Source of the DNA: Paenibacillus ihuae
GTDB taxonomy: Bacteria; Bacillota; Bacilli; Paenibacillales; Paenibacillaceae
Assembly: GCF_001368795.1 (NCBI RefSeq)
Contig: NZ_LN831203.1
Location: 137,480-199,317, forward strand
Reading direction: 5' to 3'
DNA: 61,838 nucleotides
The notes under the pieces are model-generated. The model had not been told where the DNA came from and ran no database searches. It saw only the letters and a list, made by a program, of their open reading frames with translations. Position numbers and translations under genes: made by a program. This document shows, in pieces, positions 7,239-16,611 of this stretch. How positions within the stretch are numbered: the stretch's first letter is position 1; every line of letters starts with the position of its first letter.

Positions 7239-8540
7239 ATGAAAACAATCCTAACGTATAAAAATGTCCTGAAGGTTCTTAGTATATGGATTATTATAGG
7301 TGGTTTAATCGGTACCGTTGTAGGATCGTTGACGTCATTGCTGTTGGAAACTAATGATTTTCTGGGAAAGGTCAGAGAAGCCAACACCTGGTTGATAGCG
7401 CTTCTTCCACTGGGCGGTATTGCAGTGGGGTTTCTATATATGAGGTTTGGGAAATCCATCTTGAACAACACTTTGCATGACTCTGCCGAAGGGAATAATC
7501 TGGTGATTGACAGCGTTAACGGCAATAAAAAGGTTCTAAGAAGAATGGGGCCCATTGTATATTTAGGTACGTTCATTACAGTTTTTTTCGGGGGTTCTAC
7601 AGGCAGGGAAGGTGCTGCGATCCAAATGGGAGGGAGCGTTGCGGAAGCCGCAAATCGTTGGCTGAAGGTAAAGCCGGCCGATACGCTAATCATGCTGATG
7701 AGCGGAATCAGCGCCGGGTTCGGCGCAGCCTTCGGGGCCCCTATCACTGGCGCAGTGTTTGGGATGGAAATGGCCGCCCTCGGAAAATTAAAGTTCGAAG
7801 CGGTCGTCCCGTGTCTTGTTGCCAGCTTTGCCGCCCACTTTGTGACGGAAGAAGTGTGGGGGGTTGAACATGAAAAATTCATCATCCAGACACTGCCCGG
7901 GCTATCGATGATGACCTTTTTAAAGGTAGTGCTCGCAGCCGTTATTTTTGGCTTGTTGAGTGTTGTTTATAGCCAACTGAGACATGGAATTCAAAAGTAT
8001 TCAGAAAAGCTGTTTAAGAAAAGCCATATAAAAAGGGCTTTTGTCGGCGGACTACTCATTGCAGGGTTCACTTTATTGGCCGGGTCCCAGGATTATAACG
8101 GTCGCAGTCTGGACTTGCTGGAGCAAAGTTTTAAAGAAGACGTCCCTCCTTTCGCCTTTCTGGCAAAGCTTGTGTTCACAGCGGTGACACTCGGAACCGG
8201 CTTTGTCGGCGGCGAGGCAATCCCTTTATTTATTATGGGTGCCACCTTGGGGAATTCCTTACATCATATGATTGGTTTACCAATGTCATTCTTGGCCGCC
8301 CTAGGTTTGGTCGCTACATTCTGTGGCGGTGCGAATACACCGATTTCTGCCTTCCTTTTAGCCATGGAGTTTTTTGGCGAGAAAGGAGCGGAATATTTTT
8401 TTGTGGCTTGTGTGGTCAGTTACATTGTATCGGGGCACCATGGATTGTGGCCTTCTCAAACCGTGCATGAACCGAAGAGCCGCTTATATCAAGTAGCTAA
8501 AGGAGATACGATTGGGAAAATTGAACAAAGGAAAAAGTGA
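7239..8540 (+). CDS. CLC-family ion channel/antiporter, possibly fluoride type
   Basis: 433 residues from ATG 7239, which has GAAGG 8 bases upstream; an ATG at 7224 overlaps the previous stop but lacks a site. About ten hydrophobic helices are visible. The GREG motif with the gating glutamate is present (FGGSTGREGAAIQMGG), followed by SGISAGFGAAFGAPITGAVFGMEM and GGANTPISAF. The usual GSGIP chloride motif is replaced by GNNLVIDSVNG. From memory, that replacement is found in CLC-F fluoride/proton antiporters, so fluoride export is a reasonable but untested guess. I saw no fluoride riboswitch upstream. Confidence 0.85.
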   Translation: MKTILTYKNVLKVLSIWIIIGGLIGTVVGSLTSLLLETNDFLGKVREANTWLIALLPLGGIAVGFLYMRFGKSILNNTLHDSAEGNNLVIDSVNGNKKVLRRMGPIVYLGTFITVFFGGSTGREGAAIQMGGSVAEAANRWLKVKPADTLIMLMSGISAGFGAAFGAPITGAVFGMEMAALGKLKFEAVVPCLVASFAAHFVTEEVWGVEHEKFIIQTLPGLSMMTFLKVVLAAVIFGLLSVVYSQLRHGIQKYSEKLFKKSHIKRAFVGGLLIAGFTLLAGSQDYNGRSLDLLEQSFKEDVPPFAFLAKLVFTAVTLGTGFVGGEAIPLFIMGATLGNSLHHMIGLPMSFLAALGLVATFCGGANTPISAFLLAMEFFGEKGAEYFFVACVVSYIVSGHHGLWPSQTVHEPKSRLYQVAKGDTIGKIEQRKK

Positions 8541-8548
8541 GACTTCTA

Positions 8549-8577
8549 AAATCGGGATTTGGGGAGCTCCCGTATTT
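8549..8577 (+). terminator. Weak terminator after the CLC gene
   Basis: AAATCGGGA pairs with TCCCGTATTT around a 10-base loop, shortly after the stop at 8540. The T tail is short, so this is tentative. Confidence 0.4.
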
Positions 8578-8603
8578 CCAGCGTATCTGGTTGACCTAAT
8601 CAT

Positions 8604-8643
8604 ACGCAAAAGGCTGTCTGGAGTCAGGTCTCCAGGCAGCCTT
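8604..8643 (-). terminator. Terminator of the SLH phosphoesterase gene
   Basis: A 14-bp stem (8610-8623 with 8630-8643), one G-T pair, followed on the minus strand by TTTTGCG. It begins 17 bases after the stop of the large gene. Confidence 0.7.
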
Positions 8644-8659
8644 AGCTATGTGTTGCTTA

Positions 8660-11600
8660 TTACATTGTTTCAATAAGTTCCTTAATGGAACTGTCGCTCT
8701 TTAAAGCGCGCAGGAGGACGGTTACGGCTTCAGCGCGTGTGGTCTGGTTATCGGGCCTGAACGAAGAGGGGGTTACCCCTTGAATTAATTGGGCTTTATA
8801 GGCTTCCCCAATCACATTCTTAGCCCAATGTTCCTTGTCTACATCATTGAAAGAAGCCTCCTTCCCCGTTGCTAGCTGACCGAGGTCAAGGATTCGAGCC
8901 AAAATAGTAACGGTTTCTGCCCGGGAAATTTCCGCATTTGGTCTAAAGCTTCCATCTGAATACCCGTTAATAATCCCCTTCGCAGCTAATGTCCGGATGT
9001 AATCGGAAGCCCAATTCGTTGCCGTATCCTGAAACGGCGCCGAACCCTGATCTGCATCCAATCCGAAAGCACGACAGACCATGGCTGCGAACTCTGCTCT
9101 TGTTACGGAAGCATTAGGACGGAACGTTCCATTCTGGTAACCGGTGATGATACGCAGCTTCACTGCCAGAACAATCTCATTGCGGCTCCCATGCTGAGAG
9201 ATGTCGCTGAACGAAACGCTCATATTCTTCGTGGCGTTAATCGATTCCTTGATGGCTTGAATTACATCTTCCCCGTTAGTCACCTTATTCTGGAAGACAT
9301 TCGTCTTGGCAGGCACCGGGTTTGTGCCAGCCGCCGGTGGCTTTGGTGTCGGCGAGGCCGTTGGTGCCGGTGAAGCCGCCGGTGTCGGCGAAGCCGTCGC
9401 GGTTGGTTGTCCGCCGCTCCCCGGAATAGGCGAAGCTTCCCGGATCACCGTTACTGTATAGGTCTTCGTTGTGCCATCTTGCGCTGTAACAGCAATCGTA
9501 ATCAGGTTGCTTCCTACGCTCAAGGCGACTGACTCACTGGCCTGACCGATTACAACCGCTTTATTATTTACTTTAATCATCGCATTGCTGTCAATTGCTG
9601 TAGCCGTTACGCTGGTACTGGCTACCCCGTTTGCAACGCTGGCGCTGTACGATGTGATCCCGGCTCCGAAGGCGGGGTTAATTGTGGCATTCGACAGCGT
9701 GAGTCCGCTCAAATCTGCATTACTGCTCTTGGCACGGTTCACTATCAACGTATAGGAATTTGTCGGGCCATCCCCATTCGACAGCTTAATCACGATTGGA
9801 TTCGGACCCACAGCCAGATTTGCGGTGCGATACTCGTATACGTTGCCGGTCACCGAGGCGTATGTTGCGCCCGTAACCGACAGAACCGGATTGGAGTCCC
9901 CTGTCTTCAAGAAGATGCCGAGACTGGAAACGGAATTCGCTACATCAACACGATAGTTGAATACCGGTGAAGAGAATGCCGGAGATATCGTTCCTTGATC
10001 CACGGACAATCCGGCCAAGAATGCCGGCATCGGAATTTCTCCTCCGGTATTCCCGGAGACTACCTTGATTGTCTTAGCTTCTGTAGTCGTCCATGTATTC
10101 CCTCCATCTCCTGAGAACCTCATTACATATTCCCAGTTTCCGGCTATATCCGGAGTGAAATTAGCCCGGTAGACGTCGTTATTGCCATTGTCCTTAGCGT
10201 AAACGGCGTCCGCCCAAATATACTGGGTGTCTTCGCTGAGCTTGTATCCTAATTGAGCTTGAATATGAACACCGCGTCCCGTGTAATTCGTCACATTCTG
10301 TGAATTCACTTCTGCTGTAATGTCGTCGGTTTTAGTGCCTGCGTTTATTTCTTTAGACAATACAGACAAGTTCTCTGCTTTTGTGATCGGAAGGTTTGGC
10401 AATTTTGCGCTCGGAGTTCCGGCCGTTTTATCAATGGTGTACTCGTCAAGCACGTTGCCATTCTTCTCAATGGCTTTAACCGTCAGCTTATCTCCGTTTA
10501 CACTCACCGAAAGATAGTTGGTGTCATCCGTATCGTTTTTGTAATACGCATCCCATACCTGTTGAAACGGATCACTGTAGTTTTTATTGCCCGAACGGCC
10601 GGTTATATAGTACACGGTACCCTTGGCCGTATTGTCAACAAAGTTGTTATTGTTAATCGGATAAGTTCTTGTAATGGTATGGTCATGGGCTCCGAATACC
10701 AGATCCACATGATACTTGTCAATTACCGGTTGGAACGCCAATTTAACTTGCTCTGCATCGGCTGCACGGCTGCTTCTGCTGTAATAGGAGGCCTTATGAT
10801 AGAACACGATTTTCCACTTCTTATCCGTGTCCTTCAAGTCCTGATCCAACCATTCCGCCTGCTCCGCAAGAATGTCTCCCATTTTCTCGGTCTGATCCGT
10901 GTTCGCTTCTGTATTCTGCGAGTTCAGAACAGCAATATGCACATCCCCATAGTCATAAGAATAGACCAGGCCCTTCAGGCGGTCTGGACCGTTCTGCGGG
11001 AGATTGAATTGCATCTTGAAATGATCCGCCTGCTCATTCACACCATAGGTGGAGTAATATTCATGATTACCTGTGACCGGCATCTCAGGGATGTTTTCGA
11101 TTACGCCTTCTGCGCCTTCAAACCATTTATGCCAATGCTCATAGCTTCCCTTTTCCACCAGGTCACCGTTATTGATGATGAACTTGGCTCCCGGATTCGC
11201 TTGATAAGCGGCGTTAACCGTTTCTCCCCATTTTGCATAATCCGACTCTTCTTGTCTTCCGCTTTGACTATCACCGAAGATCAGAAACTGGAACGGCGCG
11301 GCAATAGACGCCTCTGTTGTAAAGGTCGCGGTGTCGCTCCAATCTGTACCCGCTCCGACCCGGTACACATATGTAGTCCCCGGCTTCAGACCCGTCAGTG
11401 TTGCAGTATTTACGTTTGTGCTAACGTTTGCACTATGAGGCGTGTTAAACCCTTTCCCTTCCGCCTTTACCAGGGTATTCACACCAGGGAAAGACCCTTC
11501 ATTGGCCTTCTCGGTATACTGGACGTAGCTTTCGCTAACATCCGACCCGGTTTTCCAGGTAATGGTCTGGGTAGTTTTCGCGTCCTTCGTCCATGTCAGC

Positions 11601-12664
11601 ATAACATCAAACGGTTTAACAATTGTCTGTTCGTCAAAGAACTTATTAACTTTATTGCCCAACATTTTGTGATCCCAGGTTAAACCGTTGTCCAACGAAA
11701 AGCGCATGGCATAATACCATTTGCCCGCACGGTCAGGAGTAAATTGTGCACTGAACCGGTCGCTGCTGCCAACATCGTCTTTATACGCCGCATTTGTCCA
11801 AGTATAATCCGGATCGGTTTCAAAACGGTATCCCAGTTGGGCGACCAGGTTGTTCCCCTTGCCGGCACCGTTCGTGATATCCTCAACCTCAACCTCACCT
11901 GTGATCTCTGGAGTCGCTTGGCCAATCATCAGCCGGTCATTCAAATCCGTCAGGTTGGCTGCTGATTTAACTTTCGGAACTGCCAATGTTTCTACAATTT
12001 TTAGGGTAGTTGTCGCGCTGACCCCTTGATAAACACCGGTAATGGTCACCGTTCCCGTTGGAGCCTCAGGAGCAACCAGAACCGTTCCATTCGAGAATGT
12101 AACAAAAGCCGGTTCACTGCTTGTCCAAAGTACAGCATCCGTTAAATCGGTTTTATTTCCGTCTGACAAGTAGCGAAACGCCTCGACTGATGCGCTTTGA
12201 CCCGGTTCCAGTTGCTTCTGACTCAGAGCAAGCTTCAAAAAATACACCGCAGAATTTCCGCTAACCTTCGGGCTGGCGTTCAAAAAGTCAACATAATCGC
12301 CCGACCAGGAGGCCTGTGGAATGTATTTGTACTGAACGACGCCTCCCGTCTTATTGAAGTCCTGAGTACTCATACTGTAGGAGAATACGTTCTGTTGCAC
12401 GCCGTCAACCAGGATCGTGCCCGTTAATGACATGGGCTTAAATACGACCCAATCTGTAAAATTACCATTGATATACATCTCATTCTTGGGGGAATATGTA
12501 TTCACGGTAACCGTTCCATCTCCGTTAAACTCCGGACTGCTTACAGTTCCGCCGCCATCGGCAGCGTTGACTCTTTGAAATCCACCTGGCATCACTACAC
12601 CTAAAAGCAGCATACTAACCAAAATGATTGCAGATACCCTTTGAAACCTTAATCTTGAAAACAA
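8660..12664 (-). CDS. SLH-anchored purple-acid-phosphatase-like metallophosphoesterase
   Basis: About 1,334 residues from a TTG at 12664 with GAAGGAGG just upstream; an ATG at 12703 reads through that site. A signal peptide (LVSMLLLGVVMPGG...VNA) is followed by a beta-sandwich (YINGNFTDWVVF), a Big-like domain, a fibronectin-like domain (LKPGTTYVYRVGAG) and a calcineurin-type phosphoesterase at ~475-750 with metal ligands in FGDSQSG, NNGDLVEKG, TGNHEYY, FYHKASYY and FGAHDH. A second copy of the 'QLGY..W' sandwich follows, then two cadherin-like sandwiches, a Pro/Thr/Ala-rich linker, and three SLH repeats for cell-wall anchoring. It probably releases phosphate from organic esters at the cell surface. 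A 19-bp inverted repeat lies in its leader. Confidence 0.9.
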   Translation of the reverse strand: MFSRLRFQRVSAIILVSMLLLGVVMPGGFQRVNAADGGGTVSSPEFNGDGTVTVNTYSPKNEMYINGNFTDWVVFKPMSLTGTILVDGVQQNVFSYSMSTQDFNKTGGVVQYKYIPQASWSGDYVDFLNASPKVSGNSAVYFLKLALSQKQLEPGQSASVEAFRYLSDGNKTDLTDAVLWTSSEPAFVTFSNGTVLVAPEAPTGTVTITGVYQGVSATTTLKIVETLAVPKVKSAANLTDLNDRLMIGQATPEITGEVEVEDITNGAGKGNNLVAQLGYRFETDPDYTWTNAAYKDDVGSSDRFSAQFTPDRAGKWYYAMRFSLDNGLTWDHKMLGNKVNKFFDEQTIVKPFDVMLTWTKDAKTTQTITWKTGSDVSESYVQYTEKANEGSFPGVNTLVKAEGKGFNTPHSANVSTNVNTATLTGLKPGTTYVYRVGAGTDWSDTATFTTEASIAAPFQFLIFGDSQSGRQEESDYAKWGETVNAAYQANPGAKFIINNGDLVEKGSYEHWHKWFEGAEGVIENIPEMPVTGNHEYYSTYGVNEQADHFKMQFNLPQNGPDRLKGLVYSYDYGDVHIAVLNSQNTEANTDQTEKMGDILAEQAEWLDQDLKDTDKKWKIVFYHKASYYSRSSRAADAEQVKLAFQPVIDKYHVDLVFGAHDHTITRTYPINNNNFVDNTAKGTVYYITGRSGNKNYSDPFQQVWDAYYKNDTDDTNYLSVSVNGDKLTVKAIEKNGNVLDEYTIDKTAGTPSAKLPNLPITKAENLSVLSKEINAGTKTDDITAEVNSQNVTNYTGRGVHIQAQLGYKLSEDTQYIWADAVYAKDNGNNDVYRANFTPDIAGNWEYVMRFSGDGGNTWTTTEAKTIKVVSGNTGGEIPMPAFLAGLSVDQGTISPAFSSPVFNYRVDVANSVSSLGIFLKTGDSNPVLSVTGATYASVTGNVYEYRTANLAVGPNPIVIKLSNGDGPTNSYTLIVNRAKSSNADLSGLTLSNATINPAFGAGITSYSASVANGVASTSVTATAIDSNAMIKVNNKAVVIGQASESVALSVGSNLITIAVTAQDGTTKTYTVTVIREASPIPGSGGQPTATASPTPAASPAPTASPTPKPPAAGTNPVPAKTNVFQNKVTNGEDVIQAIKESINATKNMSVSFSDISQHGSRNEIVLAVKLRIITGYQNGTFRPNASVTRAEFAAMVCRAFGLDADQGSAPFQDTATNWASDYIRTLAAKGIINGYSDGSFRPNAEISRAETVTILARILDLGQLATGKEASFNDVDKEHWAKNVIGEAYKAQLIQGVTPSSFRPDNQTTRAEAVTVLLRALKSDSSIKELIETM

Positions 12665-12697
12665 AACTCTTCCTCCTTCATGAATGTAATTATTTGT

Positions 12698-12744
12698 AAT
12701 CATTTGAAGTTGCTCATGCTTTTTTTGAGCAACTTCAAATGATT
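12698..12744. repeat. Perfect 19-bp inverted repeat in the SLH gene leader
   Basis: Arms 12698-12716 and 12726-12744 are fully complementary with a 9-base loop that is T-rich on the plus strand (A-rich in the transcript of the SLH gene). It is about 35 bases before the start codon. There is no U tail on the minus strand, so it is not a plain terminator. It could stabilise the mRNA or be a protein-binding site. Confidence 0.8.
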
Positions 12745-12769
12745 TAATAATAATCTTAGCGCGGATTTG

Positions 12770-13219
12770 TCAACTGCATGTGCATAGAATGTAAAATACG
12801 GCCCTTTTGCTGTTGGCTATGCTTTGGGCTTGCTGTTGTTTTTTTGCCTCGCTACTGACATCGTTCTTATACTTCTCTTTAAGTACAGTTAGCTCCGGCT
12901 GAAGGACGGCCATCTTTTCTTTCATGTCCATTTGTTTCTTGGTTTGATTCATCATAAGCGGCATGATCGCAAGTCTGATGATGAAAGTCATCAGCACGAT
13001 CGATAATCCGTAGTTTCCGTGAAATGCATTCGCGAAGAATTTGATCAAGAGCGAAAATGGATAAATAAAAAAGTGGTTAAATATCCCTGATGAATCGGCA
13101 TTAATCGAGTTTAATTGGGATGCTGTCGAACACCCGCTGAGCACAATGATCGGAATAACTCCAATCAACATGAAGAGAATGGGCTTGGCCCATTTTTGGA
13201 GCAACAAAATCTTTTTCAT
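12770..13219 (-). pseudogene. Truncated YidC/OxaA membrane insertase
   Basis: From ATG 13219 (AGGGAGG upstream) the frame encodes a lipoprotein signal (IIVLSGCST, lipobox cysteine), the first YidC membrane helix and the insertase motif VLMTFIIRLAIMPLMMNQTKKQMDMKEKM, then LKEKYKN and an EAKKQQQ stretch. A functional YidC continues for another ~110 residues with three or more membrane helices. Here the frame runs into unrelated residues (SIANSKRAVFYILCTCS) and stops. The catalytic groove is therefore incomplete, and I call it a 3'-truncated copy, presumably of a second yidC paralogue. Confidence 0.75.
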
Positions 13220-13310
13220 CGTTGTCCTCCCTAATTGAAAGTATGGAATATCAATGTGGGGAAGGACCATTGTCTTCTTCATCAGGAGCTTCTCTTCGTC
13301 TGGCGATACG

Positions 13311-13700
13311 TTATTCTTTGTTTTCTTTACTTAACAGATCGGCGAGCTCTTCCGAGTTATGATCCTTTAAGTCCAGCATCTTTTCACTATTACTTTGTTT
13401 AATCAAGAAGCCATTTTTGGTTTTGAAGTCCATATAAAGGCTGTATTCAACAACCTTAGAATCAGCGTAGGTAACGGTCATCCGGTATGTTGGTGAACCC
13501 ACATCAACAGACCCGCGTACTTTTTTAACAGTACTTATCGCATCTTCGAAGATTTGAACGCTCTTACTGTCAGAGTAACTGATCTCATTAGTTTCGGACA
13601 CCAGGTTAACGCTAACGATATCTTGTTTGGGTCTGGCAAATACAAAAATCAAAATCACTAATAGTATGATTGAAATTGAAAGGATTCTAATTTTTTTCAT
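13311..13700 (-). CDS. Hypothetical small membrane-anchored protein (YhfM-like)
   Basis: 129 residues. An N-terminal hydrophobic helix (residues 5-22, IRILSISIILLVILIFVF) acts as an anchor or signal. The remainder is a small alpha/beta domain with YSDSKSVQIFEDAISTVKKV and YRMTVTYADSKVVEYSLYMDF, which resembles YhfM-like lipoproteins of Bacillus, although there is no lipobox cysteine. The start has AGGGAGG 6 bases upstream. The role is unknown. It sits between a truncated yidC and a broken phosphotransferase gene. Confidence 0.65.
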   Translation of the reverse strand: MKKIRILSISIILLVILIFVFARPKQDIVSVNLVSETNEISYSDSKSVQIFEDAISTVKKVRGSVDVGSPTYRMTVTYADSKVVEYSLYMDFKTKNGFLIKQSNSEKMLDLKDHNSEELADLLSKENKE

Positions 13701-13764
13701 ATACTACCTCCCTACTAAGGAAATCTGGAGACTGAATATTCAGCCGGAATCCCGTTAACTGAAC

Positions 13765-14498
13765 CTAAATCCACTCTTTTCCATGTTCCCGAATGAATTT
13801 AATATCGCTTTGATAATGTTCAAGATGCCCCTCATCAATCATCTTTTGAAAAGCAATGTCACCTTCACTGCTTTTTCTCACCATTGTTTTACATAACCCT
13901 TCTAATCGTAGCAATACCATTTCCAAATATTCTTCTTCTAATTCTTTACCGTAAGATTCAAAAAACAATGTAACCCTTTGTTTTATACGGTTAGCATGCT
14001 CAAATGAATTATAATAAATGACCTCTCCTGATTCAGAAAGATGAAGCCTGCTTAAGGGAACGCAAGTATAGAGAGTATATGCTATGTCGTAAAGTCTTGG
14101 ACCAGGTCCGGCATTGTCAAAATCAATAATACCTATTGGTCTTTCATTATTAAAAATAATGTTGTATATCGCAAAATCATTATGGCACAGCACTTCAACT
14201 GGTTGGGGTGTGAGATCTAGCAATTCCCAGCTCTCATCAAATGAAAAATCTTGCACAGAATCATGATAAAAGCGGAGCATTTTTGCTATTTCGATTAAGC
14301 AATCATCAGAGCACATGTATTTTTTCAATGGATAATTACCAGCTTCTCCTTCAATATACGAGAATTCTCTAAATGCTTTAATAGCTTATGAATCCTGTAA
14401 CTATCTGGTTTCAACTCGCGTCGTACAGTGTCTCCCGAACGATAAACATTAGAGACATTTCCACCTGTCAGCATTTCTTCGCTTTCCTGGTTTGTCAT
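13765..14498 (-). pseudogene. Aminoglycoside-phosphotransferase-like gene, frameshifted by an internal deletion
   Basis: Reading from ATG 14498 (GGGGGG upstream) the protein begins MTNQESEEMLTGGNVSNVYR, continues GDTVRRELKP and HKLLKHLEN, then shifts frame near 14350; the next frame gives YIEGEAGNYPLKKYM and runs to the end. In related kinases about 20 residues separate these two parts, so a deletion with frameshift is visible. The downstream part keeps the Brenner motif HNDFAIYN and IIDFDNAG of the APH/choline kinase fold. The N-terminal lobe is damaged, so activity is unlikely. An internal ATG at 14328 would give only a 187-residue C-lobe. Confidence 0.75.
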
Positions 14499-14519
14499 TA
14501 AAATATCCCCCCTATACGT

Positions 14520-15350
14520 CTAGTTAAGAAGCCGCACCCGCAGATTCTCTGCTTCCTCCGGCATCCCCATCTCTGTAAGTTGCCCGGCACACCATTCAAC
14601 CAGCAGCGGGTCTGAACTTGCATCATGCTGCATATTGCGGATGAATGCGAGCTTTACTTCCTTTTCTGCTGTGCGAAAATAAACCTGTAATTCCTCCAGA
14701 TCCTCCTCATCTGTTAAATGATCAGGTATTTCCGCAGAGATGATTCCCGTTTGTCCGTTCAGCGCCAGAACCCCCAAGGTATCATTGGTTGCAACGCGAA
14801 CGTTCCGCTCGCGCTCCGCACGAAGCTCCTGCTGGTATTGCCAAGCCTGCGGAATCGGCGCAAAATGAAATTGTTCCGCAGCCCATGCGGTTACCTGAGC
14901 CTGTTCGCGTCTCCAGCGGTCCAGATCAAACCACTCCGTACTTTCCTGCCGGGCAGCCTGCTCCTGAACACTTTCGAGATACTCCTCCTCACTGCTATAC
15001 TCCCCAAGCAGCAGCAGTTCATCATAAAAATGCAGACAGAAGAAATCGAACAAATTCCGGGCTACCAGCCGGGTATGCTGAGACTCCATCGGCATAACAC
15101 GAATAACAGGGGCTTCCGCCAGACTCATGGTAGTCCCAAAATCACTCAGAAACGCAAAGTGTTCTCCATCCGAGCCCGTCCGGGCGAAACCCACAGCATC
15201 CACAGGCGTGCAAAAGTAACCCGTGTCACTACGGTCGATCCCCAGATACAGTCCTGTAGGGGGCTCGAGATAAGGAACCTCCGAGGCAATCTCCATTTGC
15301 CAGCTCCGGAGCTGTTCAAGCAATATTGGCGTTTGATATTTGTAAGTCAT
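14520..15350 (-). CDS. Hypothetical protein, SMI1/KNR4-like in flavour
   Basis: About 276 residues, starting at ATG 15350 (GTG 15353 directly before it; AGAGGAA upstream). There is no signal peptide or membrane segment. The sequence is rich in acidic and aromatic residues (DELLLLGEYSSEEEYLESVQ, EWFDLDRWRREQ). The N-terminal part (LYLGIDRSDTGYFCTPVDAVGFA...HFAFLSDFG) superficially resembles cytosolic SUKH/SMI1 proteins. I do not recognise the family with confidence. It lies 33 bases before a copper-amine-oxidase-N-like gene on the same strand. Confidence 0.6.
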   Translation of the reverse strand: MTYKYQTPILLEQLRSWQMEIASEVPYLEPPTGLYLGIDRSDTGYFCTPVDAVGFARTGSDGEHFAFLSDFGTTMSLAEAPVIRVMPMESQHTRLVARNLFDFFCLHFYDELLLLGEYSSEEEYLESVQEQAARQESTEWFDLDRWRREQAQVTAWAAEQFHFAPIPQAWQYQQELRAERERNVRVATNDTLGVLALNGQTGIISAEIPDHLTDEEDLEELQVYFRTAEKEVKLAFIRNMQHDASSDPLLVEWCAGQLTEMGMPEEAENLRVRLLN

Positions 15351-15383
15351 CACGCTCAGTTCCTCTCTTTATCTGCATCGTTT

Positions 15384-16520
15384 TTACTGCGAAGTCACAT
15401 TATAAGTTACGGTCTTTACCTTCCCGTCAGGCACTGTGGCATAGGTGAACGTCATCACGTTGCCCTCCCGCTTCTTTAGCACCAGCATTTTGGTCAGATA
15501 AAAGGAATCCGTCCCATCCGCCCGATCCCATTCCTTGCGGTCCTCGCTGCTAATTAACTTTTCGCTCAGGTTCGTGCTTAGTCCGCTCGCCGTATGAATG
15601 GCATACAAATGTGTGTTTGTCATCATGCGCACCAGGATAATATCTTCGGCGGCATACTCGACGGAGAAGTTCCCTTCCGTTCCTGTGATACTCTCCAGGT
15701 CAAAGAGATTACCCAGACTGCCGTCATTGTTAATATACTGGATGCTTGCGCCGTCGGTCATGTAGAGCTGTGTAGTTTTTAACAGCGGGACTTTGGTATA
15801 GGAAGCGCCGCTGTAGTGATATTCCATTTGCTTTACTATTTTGCCGTCTTGAATGAGAGCCTGGTAACCATTGCTGAAATCATTAAACATCGCATAGTGG
15901 TTATCCGTAAGCAGCAGCAGGTCAACTCCCTTTCCGACACTCTTGACCTCCAGGCCATGAGTATAGGTTAAATCAGCAAACGGAAGTTCGCCGATCAGCA
16001 CTGGCTTGCCGGCAGATGAAGCGCTGTAGAAGACATCACCATTTTTTTGCGAGACCCAGTATAGTCTGCCTTGGGCAGAAGCGACCGAATAACGGAGTTC
16101 ATCCACAATATTCAGGCTGTCGCTGTTTTTGTCGTACACCGTTTTGCCGCCCATTGCACTGACCGCTGAAACCAGCGGCACATAAATTTTTCCTTTGAGG
16201 ACGCGCGGCGCTTTTGCCAGGGTTATCACCTTATCGTTTACTGTAGTCGTGGTCACACCGGCTGTCACTGTAACTTCACGGTCTGGACGGACCAGCCTCG
16301 CGGACTTCGTGCTCTGGTTCCAGCTAAGGGCATAGCCCATCGTCTGTGCCAGCTGCTGCAGCGGAACAAGCGTAGTTCCCCCCGTAACCACCTGGCTGCT
16401 CCCTAGTAAAGTCTCTTTGTAATTCAGCAGAATATGGCTATCCGCCGCTGCGGATACGGAACCCGGGCTTAAAGCGATGGCTGCCGCCAGAATGCCAATT
16501 GAAAGCTTCCCTTTTCTCAC
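15384..16520 (-). CDS. Exported protein with copper-amine-oxidase N-terminal-like domain
   Basis: About 378 residues from a GTG at 16520 with GGGGAG 10 bases upstream; the longer frame from 16610 would begin on top of the terminator of the previous gene. A signal peptide (LSIGILAAAIALSPGSVSAAA) precedes a domain with repeated VPL segments (TTLVPLQQLAQTMGYAL, KGKIYVPLVSAVSAMGGKTVY), the pattern of the Copper_amine_oxid_N domain common in Paenibacillus surface proteins. The remaining ~250 residues look like beta-propeller blades (GRLYWVSQKNGDVFYSA) as in DUF5050-type proteins. No enzymatic residues are evident. Confidence 0.75.
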   Translation of the reverse strand: MRKGKLSIGILAAAIALSPGSVSAAADSHILLNYKETLLGSSQVVTGGTTLVPLQQLAQTMGYALSWNQSTKSARLVRPDREVTVTAGVTTTTVNDKVITLAKAPRVLKGKIYVPLVSAVSAMGGKTVYDKNSDSLNIVDELRYSVASAQGRLYWVSQKNGDVFYSASSAGKPVLIGELPFADLTYTHGLEVKSVGKGVDLLLLTDNHYAMFNDFSNGYQALIQDGKIVKQMEYHYSGASYTKVPLLKTTQLYMTDGASIQYINNDGSLGNLFDLESITGTEGNFSVEYAAEDIILVRMMTNTHLYAIHTASGLSTNLSEKLISSEDRKEWDRADGTDSFYLTKMLVLKKREGNVMTFTYATVPDGKVKTVTYNVTSQ

Positions 16521-16611
16521 CTCTGCCAATCTCCCCTCATCATAGTTATCTTTAATATTGGACGAAGCGGATTGGAAAAAGTTTCTATAAGCGGCACTTC
16601 CCGCTTTCATA

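Noticed and set aside
10562-11683. 373-codon open frame antisense to the SLH phosphoesterase
   Set aside because: It overlies well-defined phosphoesterase motifs on the other strand and shows no motif of its own.
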